From BOG-908 sp965198855 (lineage in GTDB: Bacteria; Pseudomonadota; Alphaproteobacteria; Acetobacterales; Acetobacteraceae), in assembly GCA_965198855.1 (NCBI GenBank), contig CBDAPZ010000001.1, forward strand, positions 124,001 to 188,000: a DNA stretch of 64,000 nt, written 5' to 3'. The notes beneath the pieces were generated by a model that did not search any database, was not told where the DNA came from, and was given only the letters and a program-made list of their open reading frames with translations. The position numbers and the translations under genes are program-made. Each line of letters starts with the position of its first letter. Positions within the stretch are counted from its first letter, which is position 1. Shown in pieces: positions 32,671 through 41,021 of the stretch.

Positions 32671-34275
32671 CTAGTGGAAAAGCACCGAGGCCTTGAGGAT
32701 GGTCATGTAGAAGCCCCAGGCGAGCGGCAGGCCAACCGCCAGCCAGGCGAGTGGCAGCGTCGCGCCATGGCTGCGGGAACCGGTGGCGATGACCACCGGT
32801 GCCGATGCGTATGCGGTCTCGTTACGAGTGAACCAGCGCGCCGGTACCGGGCGTATCAGCAGATTGCACACCAGGCCGCCGGCCAGAAGCGACGCTAATA
32901 TGTACATGGTGTGGTCATAGACGTTTGCACGCGGCACACCGGCATCGAGCTGCGCCTGGCGTATTTGCGTCACCAGGATCGGGCCGACCACGCCGGCCGC
33001 CGACCAGGCGGTCAGCAGGCGGCCATGTATGGCGCCGACGAAGCCGGTGCCGAAGAGATCGGCCAGGTAGGCCGGCACGGTCGCGAAGCCGCCGCCGTAC
33101 ATCGAGAGGATCACCCCGAAGGTCAGCGCAAACAGCGGCTTGCTGCCCATGGCGGCGAGGCTCGGCACCGCGGCATAAAGCACGATTCCGAGCAGGAAGA
33201 AGGTGGCGAATGTCGTTCGGCGCCCCAGGCGGTCGGATAGCGAGGCCCAGAAGAAACGCCCAAGAATGTTGAACAAAGAGAGGAAGCCTGCGAATCCGGC
33301 TGCAATGCCGGCGACCGCCTTGAGCTGCGCAGGCGACAATGCGGAGAAGCCTAGCTCCGGATGGCCGATCAGCCGGCCGCCGAAAATTTCCTGCAGCATC
33401 GGGCTCGCCATATCCAGCACGCCGATGCCCGCGGACACGTTGAGGCAGAGCACGCCCCACAGCAGCCAGAATTGCGGGCGCCTCCAGGCATCCTGCAGGG
33501 AGACCGAGCTGTCGGACGCGGCACCTGTTGCGGGCCTCGTCATGCCGCCTGGCAGATAGCCTTGCGGCGGCACGCGGTAACCGAATGCGCCGCCAGCCAT
33601 GAAGATGAAGTAAAGCACTGCCAGAACTAAGAAGCTCTGCCAGACGCCTGGTGCGGATGGGCTGTGGAAATGGCCCATTAGCAATGTGGCAAGCGGGCTG
33701 CCGATCATGGCGCCGCCGCCGAAGCCCATGATGGCCATGCCGGTGGCCATGCCGCGACGATCGGGGAACCATTTGATCAGGGTGGAGACGGGCGAGATAT
33801 ACCCCAAGCCCAGCCCGACGCCGCCGATCACCCCGCCGCCAAGCCAGAGCAGCCAAAGCTGATGCAGATAGACGCCCAACGCGGCGACAGCGAGACCGCC
33901 TGGCCAGCAGAGTGCGGCCACGAGCGCCGCCTTACGCGGGCCCGCGCGTTCCAGCCAGCCGCCCCAGATGGCGGCCGAGGCGCCCAGGAAAACGATGCCG
34001 AGCGTGAACACCAGGCTGACATCGCCGATCTTCCAATCGCACCCGGTAGCGGTCAGGCGTCCGGCGAGCGAGATATCGGCGGGGCAAGCGACGCTATGGT
34101 CCAGCCCGACCAGCCGGGTGAGCGGCAGCCAGAACACGCTCATGCCGTAGATCATGCCGATGCAGAGATGGATGGCGAGCGCACAAGGCGGAACCAGCCA
34201 GCGGTCGAAAGAAGGTTCGGCCACTGTCCGCTCGCGCGTCAGTAAACCCGGCTTTTCGCTGAGTAAGACATCCAT
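32671..34275 (-). CDS. OFA-family major facilitator transporter (oxalate/formate antiporter-like)
   Basis: A 534-residue protein with 12 predicted membrane helices and the MFS loop motif between helices 2 and 3 (GGWLERAGPRKAAL). The opening WLVPPCALAIHLCIGMIYGMSVFWLPL and the long periplasmic insert with CPADIS and TGCDWK are typical of the OFA (oxalate:formate antiporter-like) group. DRRGMATGMAIMGFGGGAMIG lies near helix 5. The substrate cannot be read from sequence; a monocarboxylate is likely. A monocistronic unit; no oxalate-degrading genes are nearby. Confidence 0.87.
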   Translation of the reverse strand: MDVLLSEKPGLLTRERTVAEPSFDRWLVPPCALAIHLCIGMIYGMSVFWLPLTRLVGLDHSVACPADISLAGRLTATGCDWKIGDVSLVFTLGIVFLGASAAIWGGWLERAGPRKAALVAALCWPGGLAVAALGVYLHQLWLLWLGGGVIGGVGLGLGYISPVSTLIKWFPDRRGMATGMAIMGFGGGAMIGSPLATLLMGHFHSPSAPGVWQSFLVLAVLYFIFMAGGAFGYRVPPQGYLPGGMTRPATGAASDSSVSLQDAWRRPQFWLLWGVLCLNVSAGIGVLDMASPMLQEIFGGRLIGHPELGFSALSPAQLKAVAGIAAGFAGFLSLFNILGRFFWASLSDRLGRRTTFATFFLLGIVLYAAVPSLAAMGSKPLFALTFGVILSMYGGGFATVPAYLADLFGTGFVGAIHGRLLTAWSAAGVVGPILVTQIRQAQLDAGVPRANVYDHTMYILASLLAGGLVCNLLIRPVPARWFTRNETAYASAPVVIATGSRSHGATLPLAWLAVGLPLAWGFYMTILKASVLFH

Positions 34276-34390
34276 GACAATTCCCCGGATTTTTTATGCT
34301 TTGAACAAGCATGCGTAGCCTCTGCAGGGTGCGCAAGCCCTGCAGAGGCATAGATGGGGTGTGCTGTGGTTTCGAGGAGGCTTGTCAGTG

Positions 34391-35443
34391 CTACTTGATG
34401 ACGCGGAGCATCGGACGTTCGCTGGCGCCGAGGGCACGGTAGCATTCCAGATAATCTTGGGCCATGCGGCGCGCGGTGAAACGCTCCTCGAAGCGTTTGC
34501 GAACCTTGGTGCGCGACAGGGCTTCGAGCTTGCGCACGTGTGCGACGGCGCTGGTCTCGTCTTCGACGATAAAGCCGGTCAGTCCGTCTTCGATGATTTC
34601 CGGGACCGAACCGCGATTGAACGCGATCACCGGCGTCCCGCACGCCATAGCTTCGATCATCACCAGCCCAAACGGTTCCGGCCAATCGATCGGCATCAGC
34701 AGGCCGACGGCGCCAGAGAGAAAATCGGGTTTCTCGCGGTCGCCGATTTCGCCGATCATCTCGACGCCGCCACCAGCCAGCAATGGCTTGATGATGGTCT
34801 CGAAATACTCGGTGTCGGCGCGATCGACCTTCGCCGCGATTTTTAGCGGTATGCCCGCGGCGCGTGCTATCCGGATAGCGCGGTCAGGGCGCTTTTCAGG
34901 CGCGATACGGCCGAGGAAGGCAAGGTATTCAGGTTTTTTCGCCTGTGGCGTGAGCAGGTTCTCGGGTAGCCCGTGCAGGATGGTCTTGACGTAATTCGCC
35001 TGCGGTAACGGGCGGCGCTGCGAGTCGGAGATGGAGATTACCGGTGCGTCGGGGAACATGTTGAACACCGGCTGCAACTCCGGCAGGTCAAGCCGACCGT
35101 GCAGGGTGGTGACGAACGGGGTGCGCTGACGGCCGAACAGGCTGAACGACCAGTAATCCATGTGAAAATGCAGCACGTCGAAGTCGTTCGCCTGCCGGTA
35201 GACTTCTTCCATCAGCATCATATGCGGCGCGATCGGGTCGCGAATGGAGGGATCCAGGCGCAACGCCTTCGGCCAGACAGGATGAAGACGCGCGGAGGTT
35301 TCGGAGTCGCCGCTGGCGAACAGGGTTACGTCATGGCCTTCAGCGACCAGCTCCTCAGTGAGGAACGAGACGACACGCTCTGTTCCACCATAGAGCTTGG
35401 GCGGTACCGCCTCATGAAGGGGGGCGATTTGGGCTATGCGCAT
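34391..35443 (-). CDS. family 4 glycosyltransferase
   Basis: A 350-residue GT-B enzyme. The N-terminus RIAQIAPLHEAVPPKLYGGT is characteristic of a bacterial GT4 subgroup. YLAFLGRIAPEKRPDRAIRIA is the start of the donor domain, and PEPFGLVMIEAMACGTPVIA is the E-x7-E nucleotide-sugar-binding motif. It is isolated from the rfb block by 13 kb, so its sugar and acceptor are unknown. It is soluble or peripherally membrane-associated. It is convergent with nothing and divergent from nothing obvious; the upstream 190 bases before rpsU show no clear promoter motif. Confidence 0.9.
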   Translation of the reverse strand: MRIAQIAPLHEAVPPKLYGGTERVVSFLTEELVAEGHDVTLFASGDSETSARLHPVWPKALRLDPSIRDPIAPHMMLMEEVYRQANDFDVLHFHMDYWSFSLFGRQRTPFVTTLHGRLDLPELQPVFNMFPDAPVISISDSQRRPLPQANYVKTILHGLPENLLTPQAKKPEYLAFLGRIAPEKRPDRAIRIARAAGIPLKIAAKVDRADTEYFETIIKPLLAGGGVEMIGEIGDREKPDFLSGAVGLLMPIDWPEPFGLVMIEAMACGTPVIAFNRGSVPEIIEDGLTGFIVEDETSAVAHVRKLEALSRTKVRKRFEERFTARRMAQDYLECYRALGASERPMLRVIK

Positions 35444-35632
35444 ATGGTAAAGCTCCTGCTCGAAAAGGCGGATAAGCAGGTAACACGTTACGGATGCGTG
35501 GGTTTACGCCGGCTGGCGCACCTGTCGAAACTGTGATGCAGTGCACCATAAACGCAGCTATTCCCGCCCGGAACAAGCCCAGGCAGGAGACATCTCAAGA
35601 TTATTCGTTGAAAGAAGTGGCGGGGAGAGGTT

Positions 35633-35836
35633 TTAGAACCCCTCGCGCTCCAGGCGCTTGCGCTCGAGCTTGCGGGCACGGCGTACGGCCTCTGCGGCTT
35701 CGCGGGCGCGGCGTTCCGAGGGTTTTTCGAAGTGGCGGCGCAGCTTCATCTCACGAAAAATACCTTCGCGCTGCATCTTCTTCTTGAGCGCTTTGAGCGC
35801 CTGATCGACATTGTTGTCACGAACGAGAACCTGCAC
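35633..35836 (-). CDS. rpsU: 30S ribosomal protein S21
   Basis: A 67-residue basic protein with VQVLVRDNNVDQALKALKKK, REGIFREMKLRRHFEKPSE and a terminal RKLERKRLEREGF. I start it at GTG 35836, which gives the usual S21 N-terminus; the longer frame adds 17 non-homologous residues. S21 binds the small subunit near the mRNA platform. It is divergent from def, sharing a 158-base promoter region. Confidence 0.95.
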   Translation of the reverse strand: MQVLVRDNNVDQALKALKKKMQREGIFREMKLRRHFEKPSERRAREAAEAVRRARKLERKRLEREGF

Positions 35837-35994
35837 TTGGTCGCCTGCTCCTTGGTCCTGAGGCGCCCCGAGGTAACGGGTGCGCATGCGTTATCGGCCG
35901 ATGGTGTTACCGGCGGAGGCGGGCCTATATCATAGGTGCGCGCGAACCCCCAAGCGGGTTTTCGCAAAATACTCCGTTTTGATCACGAGGCCGC

Positions 35995-36513
35995 ATGTCG
36001 TTGCTGAAAATCGCCCGTATGGGCCACCCGGTGCTCACCCAGCAGGCGGAGGCGGTGGCCGACCCCACCTCGCCGGAGATACGCCGGCTGGTGACGAATA
36101 TGATCGAAACCATGATTGACGCGCCGGGCGTGGGTCTTGCCGCACCGCAAGTGCATGTTCCTTTGAGGCTTTTCGTGATGCATGTGCCGTCTGCCCGCAG
36201 CGGCGGCGAGGCGGTGGCACCGTTTGCGGTGATTAATCCCACCCTCGACTTTTACGATCCGGAGGAGGTGTTGCGGTGGGAAGGATGCCTTTCCATTCCA
36301 GGGCTCCGCGCCGCCGTGCCGCGGAAATTGCGCATCCGCTATGCGGGTGTGGACGTGAACGGTGAGCCGGTCGGCGGCGAGGTCGATGGGCTTCATGCCA
36401 ATGTCGTGCAGCATGAATACGACCATTTGGACGGCATACTTTATCCGATGCGCGTGACCGATTTCTCGAAATTCGGGTTCTCCGAAGAACTGGCAAGGCT
36501 GGAGGCGGCATGA
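35995..36513 (+). CDS. def: peptide deformylase
   Basis: A 172-residue metalloprotease that removes the formyl group from new proteins. Motifs are GVGLAAPQV (motif 1), EGCLSIPG (metal-ligand cysteine) and QHEYDHLDG (metal-ligand histidines with catalytic Glu). The start ATG at 35995 gives LLKIARMGHPVL, the standard N-terminus. It overlaps the coq9 start by 4 bases (ATGA). The lysine-rich usual deformylase pairing with fmt is not seen here. Confidence 0.95.
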   Translation: MSLLKIARMGHPVLTQQAEAVADPTSPEIRRLVTNMIETMIDAPGVGLAAPQVHVPLRLFVMHVPSARSGGEAVAPFAVINPTLDFYDPEEVLRWEGCLSIPGLRAAVPRKLRIRYAGVDVNGEPVGGEVDGLHANVVQHEYDHLDGILYPMRVTDFSKFGFSEELARLEAA

Positions 36514-37088
36514 ACCCGGACTATGAACGGCAGGTCGCCCAATTCGACGCGATCGCGAAGACTATACCCTATGTGGCGGCGCTCGGCTGGTCGCCGGCGG
36601 CCTTGCGCGCCGGCCCGGGAGAGACCGCAGATTTGCTGTTTCCCGGCGGTGGCGCAGAGATGGTGGAGACCTACATCCTGTATGCCGATTCCCGCATGGT
36701 CGATGCCGCCAGACCAGCGATCGGTGACCAGAAGCTTTCGCAGCGCGTGCGTACTTTAATCGCGACTCGTCTTTCGCAAGCAGAGCCTGAGAAAGCGGCG
36801 GTGCGCCGTGCCGCCTCGGTGCTGGCGATGCCCGGCAATGCGGCCGTAGCGGCACGTAGCCTGGCACAAACGGTCGATACGATCTGGCACGCGGCTGGTG
36901 ACACCTCCGCCGATTTCAGCTGGTACACCAAGCGGGCGATACTGGCCTCCGTCTACAGCACCACGCTTCTCTACTGGCTGAACACCTCCACCGATCACGA
37001 GCAGGCGCTGGCCTTTCTCGATCGTCGTTTGGCCGGTGTCGCGAAGCTCGGAAAACTGCGCCGCAGGCTGACACAGAAAGCAGCGTAG
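36510..37088 (+). CDS. COQ9-family ubiquinone biosynthesis protein
   Basis: A 192-residue helical protein whose layout matches COQ9: an N-terminal TetR-like helix bundle and the C-terminal DTIWHAAGDTSADFSWYTKR followed by LASVYSTTLLYWLNTST. COQ9 binds lipids and assists hydroxylation steps of ubiquinone synthesis. The start overlaps def (ATGA), so the two are co-translated. Neighbourhood with rpsU is common in alphaproteobacteria. It ends just before a long inverted repeat. Confidence 0.88.
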   Translation: MNPDYERQVAQFDAIAKTIPYVAALGWSPAALRAGPGETADLLFPGGGAEMVETYILYADSRMVDAARPAIGDQKLSQRVRTLIATRLSQAEPEKAAVRRAASVLAMPGNAAVAARSLAQTVDTIWHAAGDTSADFSWYTKRAILASVYSTTLLYWLNTSTDHEQALAFLDRRLAGVAKLGKLRRRLTQKAA

Positions 37089-37092
37089 GGAA

Positions 37093-37159
37093 GAGGCCAC
37101 AGATTACACAGATGAAGAGGTCGTGACCTTAATCTGTGTAATCTGTAATCTGTGGCCTC
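37093..37159. repeat. long imperfect inverted repeat after coq9
   Basis: The left arm 37093-37113 (GAGGCCACAGATTACACAGA, plus T) pairs with the right arm 37132-37159 except for one extra 7-base unit (ACAGATT) in the right arm, which would bulge. The 18-base loop contains GGTCGTGACC. CACAGATTACACAG-type repeats are known as dispersed palindromes in many bacteria. Here it may end the def-coq9 transcript. Confidence 0.7.
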
Positions 37160-37198
37160 GTCCGTTTTCCTAAAAACCTGCTCTGTATACAGGCGTTT

Positions 37199-37220
37199 CC
37201 CTCCCACAACAAAGGGAGGG
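37199..37220 (+). promoter_or_regulatory. hairpin sequestering the ribosome-binding site of a small membrane peptide
   Basis: CCCTCCC (37199-37205), an 8-base loop and GGGAGGG (37214-37220) make a perfect 7-bp stem. The right arm is the Shine-Dalgarno sequence, eight bases before ATG 37229. When folded, the site would be hidden. Confidence 0.6.
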
Positions 37221-37228
37221 TTCTTGTT

Positions 37229-37306
37229 ATGCGTGGCGTTCTCCTATGGTTTCTCGGCATCCCCATACCGATCATCATTCTGCTGTACCTCTTCCACGTG
37301 CTTTAA
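37229..37306 (+). CDS. 25-aa membrane peptide
   Basis: A short frame encodes MRGVLLWFLGIP, then IPIIILLYLFHVL. It is one continuous hydrophobic helix with the central GIPIPIII motif. Peptides of nearly the same sequence (xRGxLxWLxGIPIPxIxLLY) are, to my recollection, common and uncharacterised in alphaproteobacteria. A very strong Shine-Dalgarno (GGGAGGG) precedes it, but it is paired in a hairpin. It probably sits in the inner membrane. Its frame is separate from the propeller gene downstream. Confidence 0.7.
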   Translation: MRGVLLWFLGIPIPIIILLYLFHVL

Positions 37307-37419
37307 CCTTCTTTGATCTTGCCGGCGGCGCCGATCATCGCGCCGCTGGTTCCCCCTGGTCGCAACACGCCATAATACGCTACGCCACAGCGCATCTCCC
37401 CTGGGAAGGCTGTTTGTCG

Positions 37420-38379
37420 ATGTTCCTTCGTGGCTTGGCTGTTCTCGCATTGGTCGCAGCACCGCATCTTTCGCGCGCCGCCGACCTGGCCTTCGTAATC
37501 AATTCCAACGACGCCAGCGTCAGTCTGCTTGACCTTGCCACCCACCAGGAAATCCGCCGCATCCCCATGCTGCGCGAACCGCATCATATGGCGCTCACGC
37601 CCGATCACCGTTCGATGGTCATCGGCGACACTACCGGGAATGCCCTGTTCTTTCTCGATCCCCGCACCGGCGCGGTTCAACGCCAGGCTGTCATCAGCGA
37701 CCCCTACCAGCTGCAATATAGCCCCAACGGTCGCTATCTCACCGTCGCCGGCCTCGCTCGCAACCAGATCGACATCTATGACGCCACCTCGCTGGCACTG
37801 CTCCACCGCATTCCCGCGCGCAGCATGCCCAGCCACCTTAATTATTCCCCTGACAGCAGCCGCGTCTTCGTCAGCCTGCAAGGCACCAACGCACTCGTCG
37901 CCATCGACACCGCCAGCGGCCGCGTGTTGTGGAACGCCAAAGTGGGCCGCACCCCGGCCGGCGTGCTGTGGAATCGCGGCAAGCTGTTGGTCGGCATCAT
38001 GGGCGAGGCGCATTTCGCCGTGGTGAACCCAGAAAATGGCCGGGTGGAAAGCACCATTCCCGCCGGCCGCGGCGCCCATACCATGTTCCTTACCCATGAC
38101 GGAAAGCTGCTCTACGGCACCAGCCGTATCGACGGCGTGCTGACGGTGATCGATCCGGTCAGCCTGAAAGTGCTGCGCACCATCCCGATGCCAGGCGGCC
38201 CGGATGATCTGGATTTCGCACAGGATGGAAAGATCTGGGCGGCACTGCGCTTTGCACAGGCGGTCGCGGTCTATGATCCGGCGACGGGGAAGATCGAGCG
38301 TATTCCCGTGGGGCGTTCACCGCATGGGATCTGGCTGAATACGCATGATGGCTTTCCGGCGGCGGTAACCGAGAAGTAA
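37420..38379 (+). CDS. secreted YncE-like beta-propeller protein
   Basis: A 319-residue exported protein. I use ATG 37420 (AAGG nine bases upstream), which gives a signal peptide FLRGLAVLALVAAPHLSRAA. The rest is seven propeller blades with YVTN-type repeats of about 40 residues, for example DLAFVINSNDASVSLLDLAT, LTPDHRSMVIGDT and LVAIDTASGRVLW. Such proteins are periplasmic and bind small ligands, DNA or cofactors; the ligand here is unknown. It could associate with the adjacent esterase on the opposite strand only by location. Confidence 0.85.
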   Translation: MFLRGLAVLALVAAPHLSRAADLAFVINSNDASVSLLDLATHQEIRRIPMLREPHHMALTPDHRSMVIGDTTGNALFFLDPRTGAVQRQAVISDPYQLQYSPNGRYLTVAGLARNQIDIYDATSLALLHRIPARSMPSHLNYSPDSSRVFVSLQGTNALVAIDTASGRVLWNAKVGRTPAGVLWNRGKLLVGIMGEAHFAVVNPENGRVESTIPAGRGAHTMFLTHDGKLLYGTSRIDGVLTVIDPVSLKVLRTIPMPGGPDDLDFAQDGKIWAALRFAQAVAVYDPATGKIERIPVGRSPHGIWLNTHDGFPAAVTEK

Positions 38380-38421
38380 GGCAGGACTTCTTTTTTGAAA
38401 AAAAGAAGCAACAAACTTTTA
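38379..38421 (+). repeat. A/T-rich repeat, forward copy at the propeller-gene stop
   Basis: TAAGGCAGGACTTCTTTTTT, then GAAAAAAAGAAGCAACAAAC and TTTTA. It begins at the TAA stop. It also contains the end of the convergent hydrolase gene. The reverse partner is at 39704-39750. Confidence 0.7.
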
Positions 38422-39252
38422 CTTCAGAAAAGCTAACATTGCTGAATTAAAGCCGGGCGAGTCCTGGAGAAAAGCGAAGTGGCTTGTCAGCGGCAGTATC
38501 AATAGACCTGCGCCGGGAATGAGCCGCGACATGTAGATGTCGTGCTCCAGCCTGATGGCCTCGTCATGATCGCCATCGGCAATAAGCACGGGTGTGGTGA
38601 TGCTGCGGAGCTGGGCATCGGACCAGTTCGGCTGGCTCTCCCACATATGGCTGATCTGGGCCTGGAACGCGCCGTATTCGCGCGGAGTCGGAGAGAGGCT
38701 GCGATACTCCTCTGCGGCACGCCGAATGAAAGCCGCGAAATTCGGGTTTTTCTCTACATTCGCTTTCAGGCCGCCAAGATTTGTATTGGCAGCGAATGCG
38801 AACACACGGCCAATGCGTTCACGGTGGCGCAGTGCCAGATCGATGCCGATGATCGCTCCGTCGCTCCAGCCCACGATGTCGGCGCGCTTCAGTCTGAGAC
38901 GATCGAGCAGCCCCACGACATCATCGGCCATGAGATCGTACCCAAATGGCGCCGCGTTGCGGCTGCTGCGGCCATGCCCACGGCTATCGACAAGGATGAC
39001 CTCGTGGTGCGCTGCCAAGGCAGGCACCTGGTTGCCCCAGTAGTTAGAATTGGCCAGCCCGCCATGCAGCAGGACAACCGGCGGCCCCTGGCCGATGGTA
39101 GCGTAAAACAGCTTTATCCCGTTGACCGCCGCAATGCCGGTTATCTCACCGGGGACTGGCCGCGGCGTGGGTGGCAGGGTTTGCCAGCGCTCCTCCGCCG
39201 CAGCCAAGGAGGCGAAGAGGCAAGCTGAAATGAAAAAGACGAGAATTCTCAC
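38419..39252 (-). CDS. secreted alpha/beta hydrolase
   Basis: A 277-residue exported esterase-like enzyme. The GTG at 39252 gives the signal peptide RILVFFISACLFASLAAA; upstream codons extend only into non-homologous sequence. The oxyanion loop is VVLLHGGLANS, the nucleophile elbow is VGWSDGAIIG, and an acid (ADGDHDEAI) and C-terminal histidine (LTSHFAFLQ) complete the triad. This layout is typical of proline-iminopeptidase/haloalkane-type hydrolases. The substrate is unknown. It is divergent from the EF-hand gene, with which it shares a 111-base promoter. Confidence 0.87.
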   Translation of the reverse strand: MRILVFFISACLFASLAAAEERWQTLPPTPRPVPGEITGIAAVNGIKLFYATIGQGPPVVLLHGGLANSNYWGNQVPALAAHHEVILVDSRGHGRSSRNAAPFGYDLMADDVVGLLDRLRLKRADIVGWSDGAIIGIDLALRHRERIGRVFAFAANTNLGGLKANVEKNPNFAAFIRRAAEEYRSLSPTPREYGAFQAQISHMWESQPNWSDAQLRSITTPVLIADGDHDEAIRLEHDIYMSRLIPGAGLLILPLTSHFAFLQDSPGFNSAMLAFLK

Positions 39253-39363
39253 CAGAGCAGTGTCGGCAATGCCTCGTCGCCCGTCCAGCCCAAGTGTGAC
39301 CCTGACATTGAACCTCCTTCCCGTTATGAGTTTGACCTTGGAACGACACGACCGGAGTACGAC

Positions 39364-39702
39364 GTGCGTAAGATCCATCTTGCCTTGCTTGTTTCTGCCC
39401 TACCGTTTGCAGCCATGGCCGGCGCACCCGACACGACGCTGACAGATAAGAGCGCGGTGATGAGCAAGATCGATACCGATAATGACGGCACGATCAGCCT
39501 CGACGAAGCCAAGGCCGCTGCAGCCAAGAAGTTCGATGCGTTGGACACCGATAAGGAGGGTACGCTCGATGCCTCAGAGCTGACCGGCATTCTGGGCAAT
39601 GGCATGCTGGCCAAGGCCGACACCGACAAGGACGGCACTTTGGAGCCGAAAGAACTCTCCAGCGAACAAGGCCGCACCCTCGTCTCCTTGTTAGCCTATT
39701 GA
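39364..39702 (+). CDS. secreted EF-hand calcium-binding protein
   Basis: A 112-residue protein with a GTG start (CGGAG six bases upstream) and a signal peptide ending AAMAGA. Three EF-hand loops follow: DTDNDGTISLDE, DTDKEGTLDASE and DTDKDGTLEPKE, each with the acidic residues at positions 1, 3, 5 and 12. It probably buffers or senses calcium in the periplasm. It ends just before the A/T-rich repeat and the ribosomal operon. Confidence 0.9.
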   Translation: MRKIHLALLVSALPFAAMAGAPDTTLTDKSAVMSKIDTDNDGTISLDEAKAAAAKKFDALDTDKEGTLDASELTGILGNGMLAKADTDKDGTLEPKELSSEQGRTLVSLLAY

Positions 39703-39703
39703 A

Positions 39704-39750
39704 ATAAAGGTTTTTTGCTTCCCTCCTTCAAAAAAGAAGCGCTTGCTTTC
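39704..39750 (-). repeat. A/T-rich repeat, reverse copy before the ribosomal operon
   Basis: ATAAAGGTTTTTTGCTTCC, then CTCCTTCAAAAAAGAAGCGC and TTGC. It faces the forward copy at 38379, enclosing the hydrolase and EF-hand genes. Confidence 0.65.
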
Positions 39751-39753
39751 TTC

Positions 39754-39782
39754 TTGACACGTGTTCGTTAGGGCGTTAGGGA
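39754..39782 (+). promoter_or_regulatory. candidate promoter of the rplK operon
   Basis: TTGACA at 39754-39759 and TAGGGA at 39777-39782 are 17 bases apart, 110 bases upstream of rplK. The -35 is perfect; the -10 is poor. The leader to rplK may carry the L1 regulatory site, which I cannot delimit. Confidence 0.4.
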
Positions 39783-39889
39783 GCCCTTTCATTCTGGAAC
39801 GCGGGAGACATCCGGCGCTGGCCTCTTATGGGCCATCGCCTTCTATGTCGTTCGTACCGCGGTCCTAGGCATCAAGGAGCCAGGATTAG

Positions 39890-40324
39890 ATGGCAAAAAA
39901 GATTGTCGGCTACATCAAGCTGCAGATCCCTGCTGGCAAGGCGAACCCTTCGCCACCGGTCGGCCCTGCATTGGGTCAGCGCGGCCTGAACATCATGCAG
40001 TTCTGCAAGGAATTCAACGCCCGGACGCAGGCAATGGAGCCCGGCATGCCGGTGCCTGTGGTGATCACCGCGTTCGGTGACCGTACTTTCAACTTCATCA
40101 CCAAGACCCCGCCGAACACCTACTTCATCAAGAAGGCGGCTGGCGTGACCGCCGGCAGCACGACGCCCGGCAAGGGCTCGACGGTTGGCCGTGTGACCAT
40201 GACCCAGCTGCGTGAGATCGCGGCGATCAAGATGGTGGACATGAATGCCGCCAGCGTCGAGGCCGCGGTGAAGATGTTGGCTGGGTCGGCCCGTTCGATG
40301 GGTCTTTCGGTGGTTGAGGGCTAA
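39890..40324 (+). CDS. rplK: 50S ribosomal protein L11
   Basis: A 144-residue protein with KIVGYIKLQIPAGKANPSPP, VGPALGQRGLNIMQFCKEFN and the C-terminal RNA-binding domain. L11 binds the GTPase centre of 23S rRNA and is needed for RelA activation. The ATG at 39890 follows AAGGAG with a 12-base gap. It is the first gene of rplKAJL-rpoBC here; secE and nusG, which precede it in most proteobacteria, are not upstream, where a calcium-binding protein gene lies instead. Confidence 0.97.
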   Translation: MAKKIVGYIKLQIPAGKANPSPPVGPALGQRGLNIMQFCKEFNARTQAMEPGMPVPVVITAFGDRTFNFITKTPPNTYFIKKAAGVTAGSTTPGKGSTVGRVTMTQLREIAAIKMVDMNAASVEAAVKMLAGSARSMGLSVVEG

Positions 40325-40328
40325 GAAG

Positions 40329-41021
40329 ATGGCACATAACAAGCGCCTGACGACCGCCTACAAGGCCGTCGATACGGCCAAGAACTATGCGCTGGACGAA
40401 GCGCTGAACCTGGTGAAGACCAACGCGAAGGCGAAGTTCGACGAGACCGTCGAAATCTCCATGCGCCTCGGCATTGATCCGCGTCATGCGGACCAGATGG
40501 TGCGCGGCCTGATCAGCTTGCCGAACGGCACTGGCAAGACGGTGCGAATCTGTGTGTTCGCACGTGGTGCGAAGGCGGAGGAGGCTTTGGCCGCCGGCGC
40601 CGACGTGGTGGGCGCGGATGATCTGGCCGAGAAGGTCCAGGCCGGAGAGATCGCGTTCGATCGTTGCATCGCGACACCGGACATGATGGGCCTCGTGGGC
40701 CGCCTTGGTAAAATCCTCGGGCCGCGCGGCCTGATGCCGAACCCGAAGCTCGGCACTGTCACCATGGACGTGAAGGGTGCCGTTTCGGCCGCCCGCGCCG
40801 GCCAGGTGGAGTTCCGCGCGGAGAAGGCCGGTATCATCCATGCCGGCATCGGCAAGGCCAGTTTTGAGTCGGACAAGCTGCTCGAGAACATCCGGGCGTT
40901 TGTGGATGCGATCCAGAAGGCAAAGCCGACGGGCGCCAAGGGGACCTATCTGCAGAAAGTGTCGCTGAGTTCCTCGATGGGCCCCGGCGTGCGCGTGGAT
41001 GTGGGATCGATCGGCGCCTGA
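40329..41021 (+). CDS. rplA: 50S ribosomal protein L1
   Basis: A 230-residue protein beginning MAHNKRLTTAYKAVD, with TAKAKFDETVEISMRLGIDP-type and RGLMPNPKLGTVT signatures. L1 forms the ribosomal stalk at the E site and represses its own operon in bacteria. I use ATG 40329, four bases after the rplK stop, rather than the in-frame codon at 40314 inside rplK. The spacing indicates translational coupling. Confidence 0.97.
   Translation: MAHNKRLTTAYKAVDTAKNYALDEALNLVKTNAKAKFDETVEISMRLGIDPRHADQMVRGLISLPNGTGKTVRICVFARGAKAEEALAAGADVVGADDLAEKVQAGEIAFDRCIATPDMMGLVGRLGKILGPRGLMPNPKLGTVTMDVKGAVSAARAGQVEFRAEKAGIIHAGIGKASFESDKLLENIRAFVDAIQKAKPTGAKGTYLQKVSLSSSMGPGVRVDVGSIGA

Noticed and set aside
32671..34275. 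Oxalate/formate exchange as a firm function
   Set aside because: OFA-family membership does not fix the substrate, and no oxalate-degrading genes are nearby.
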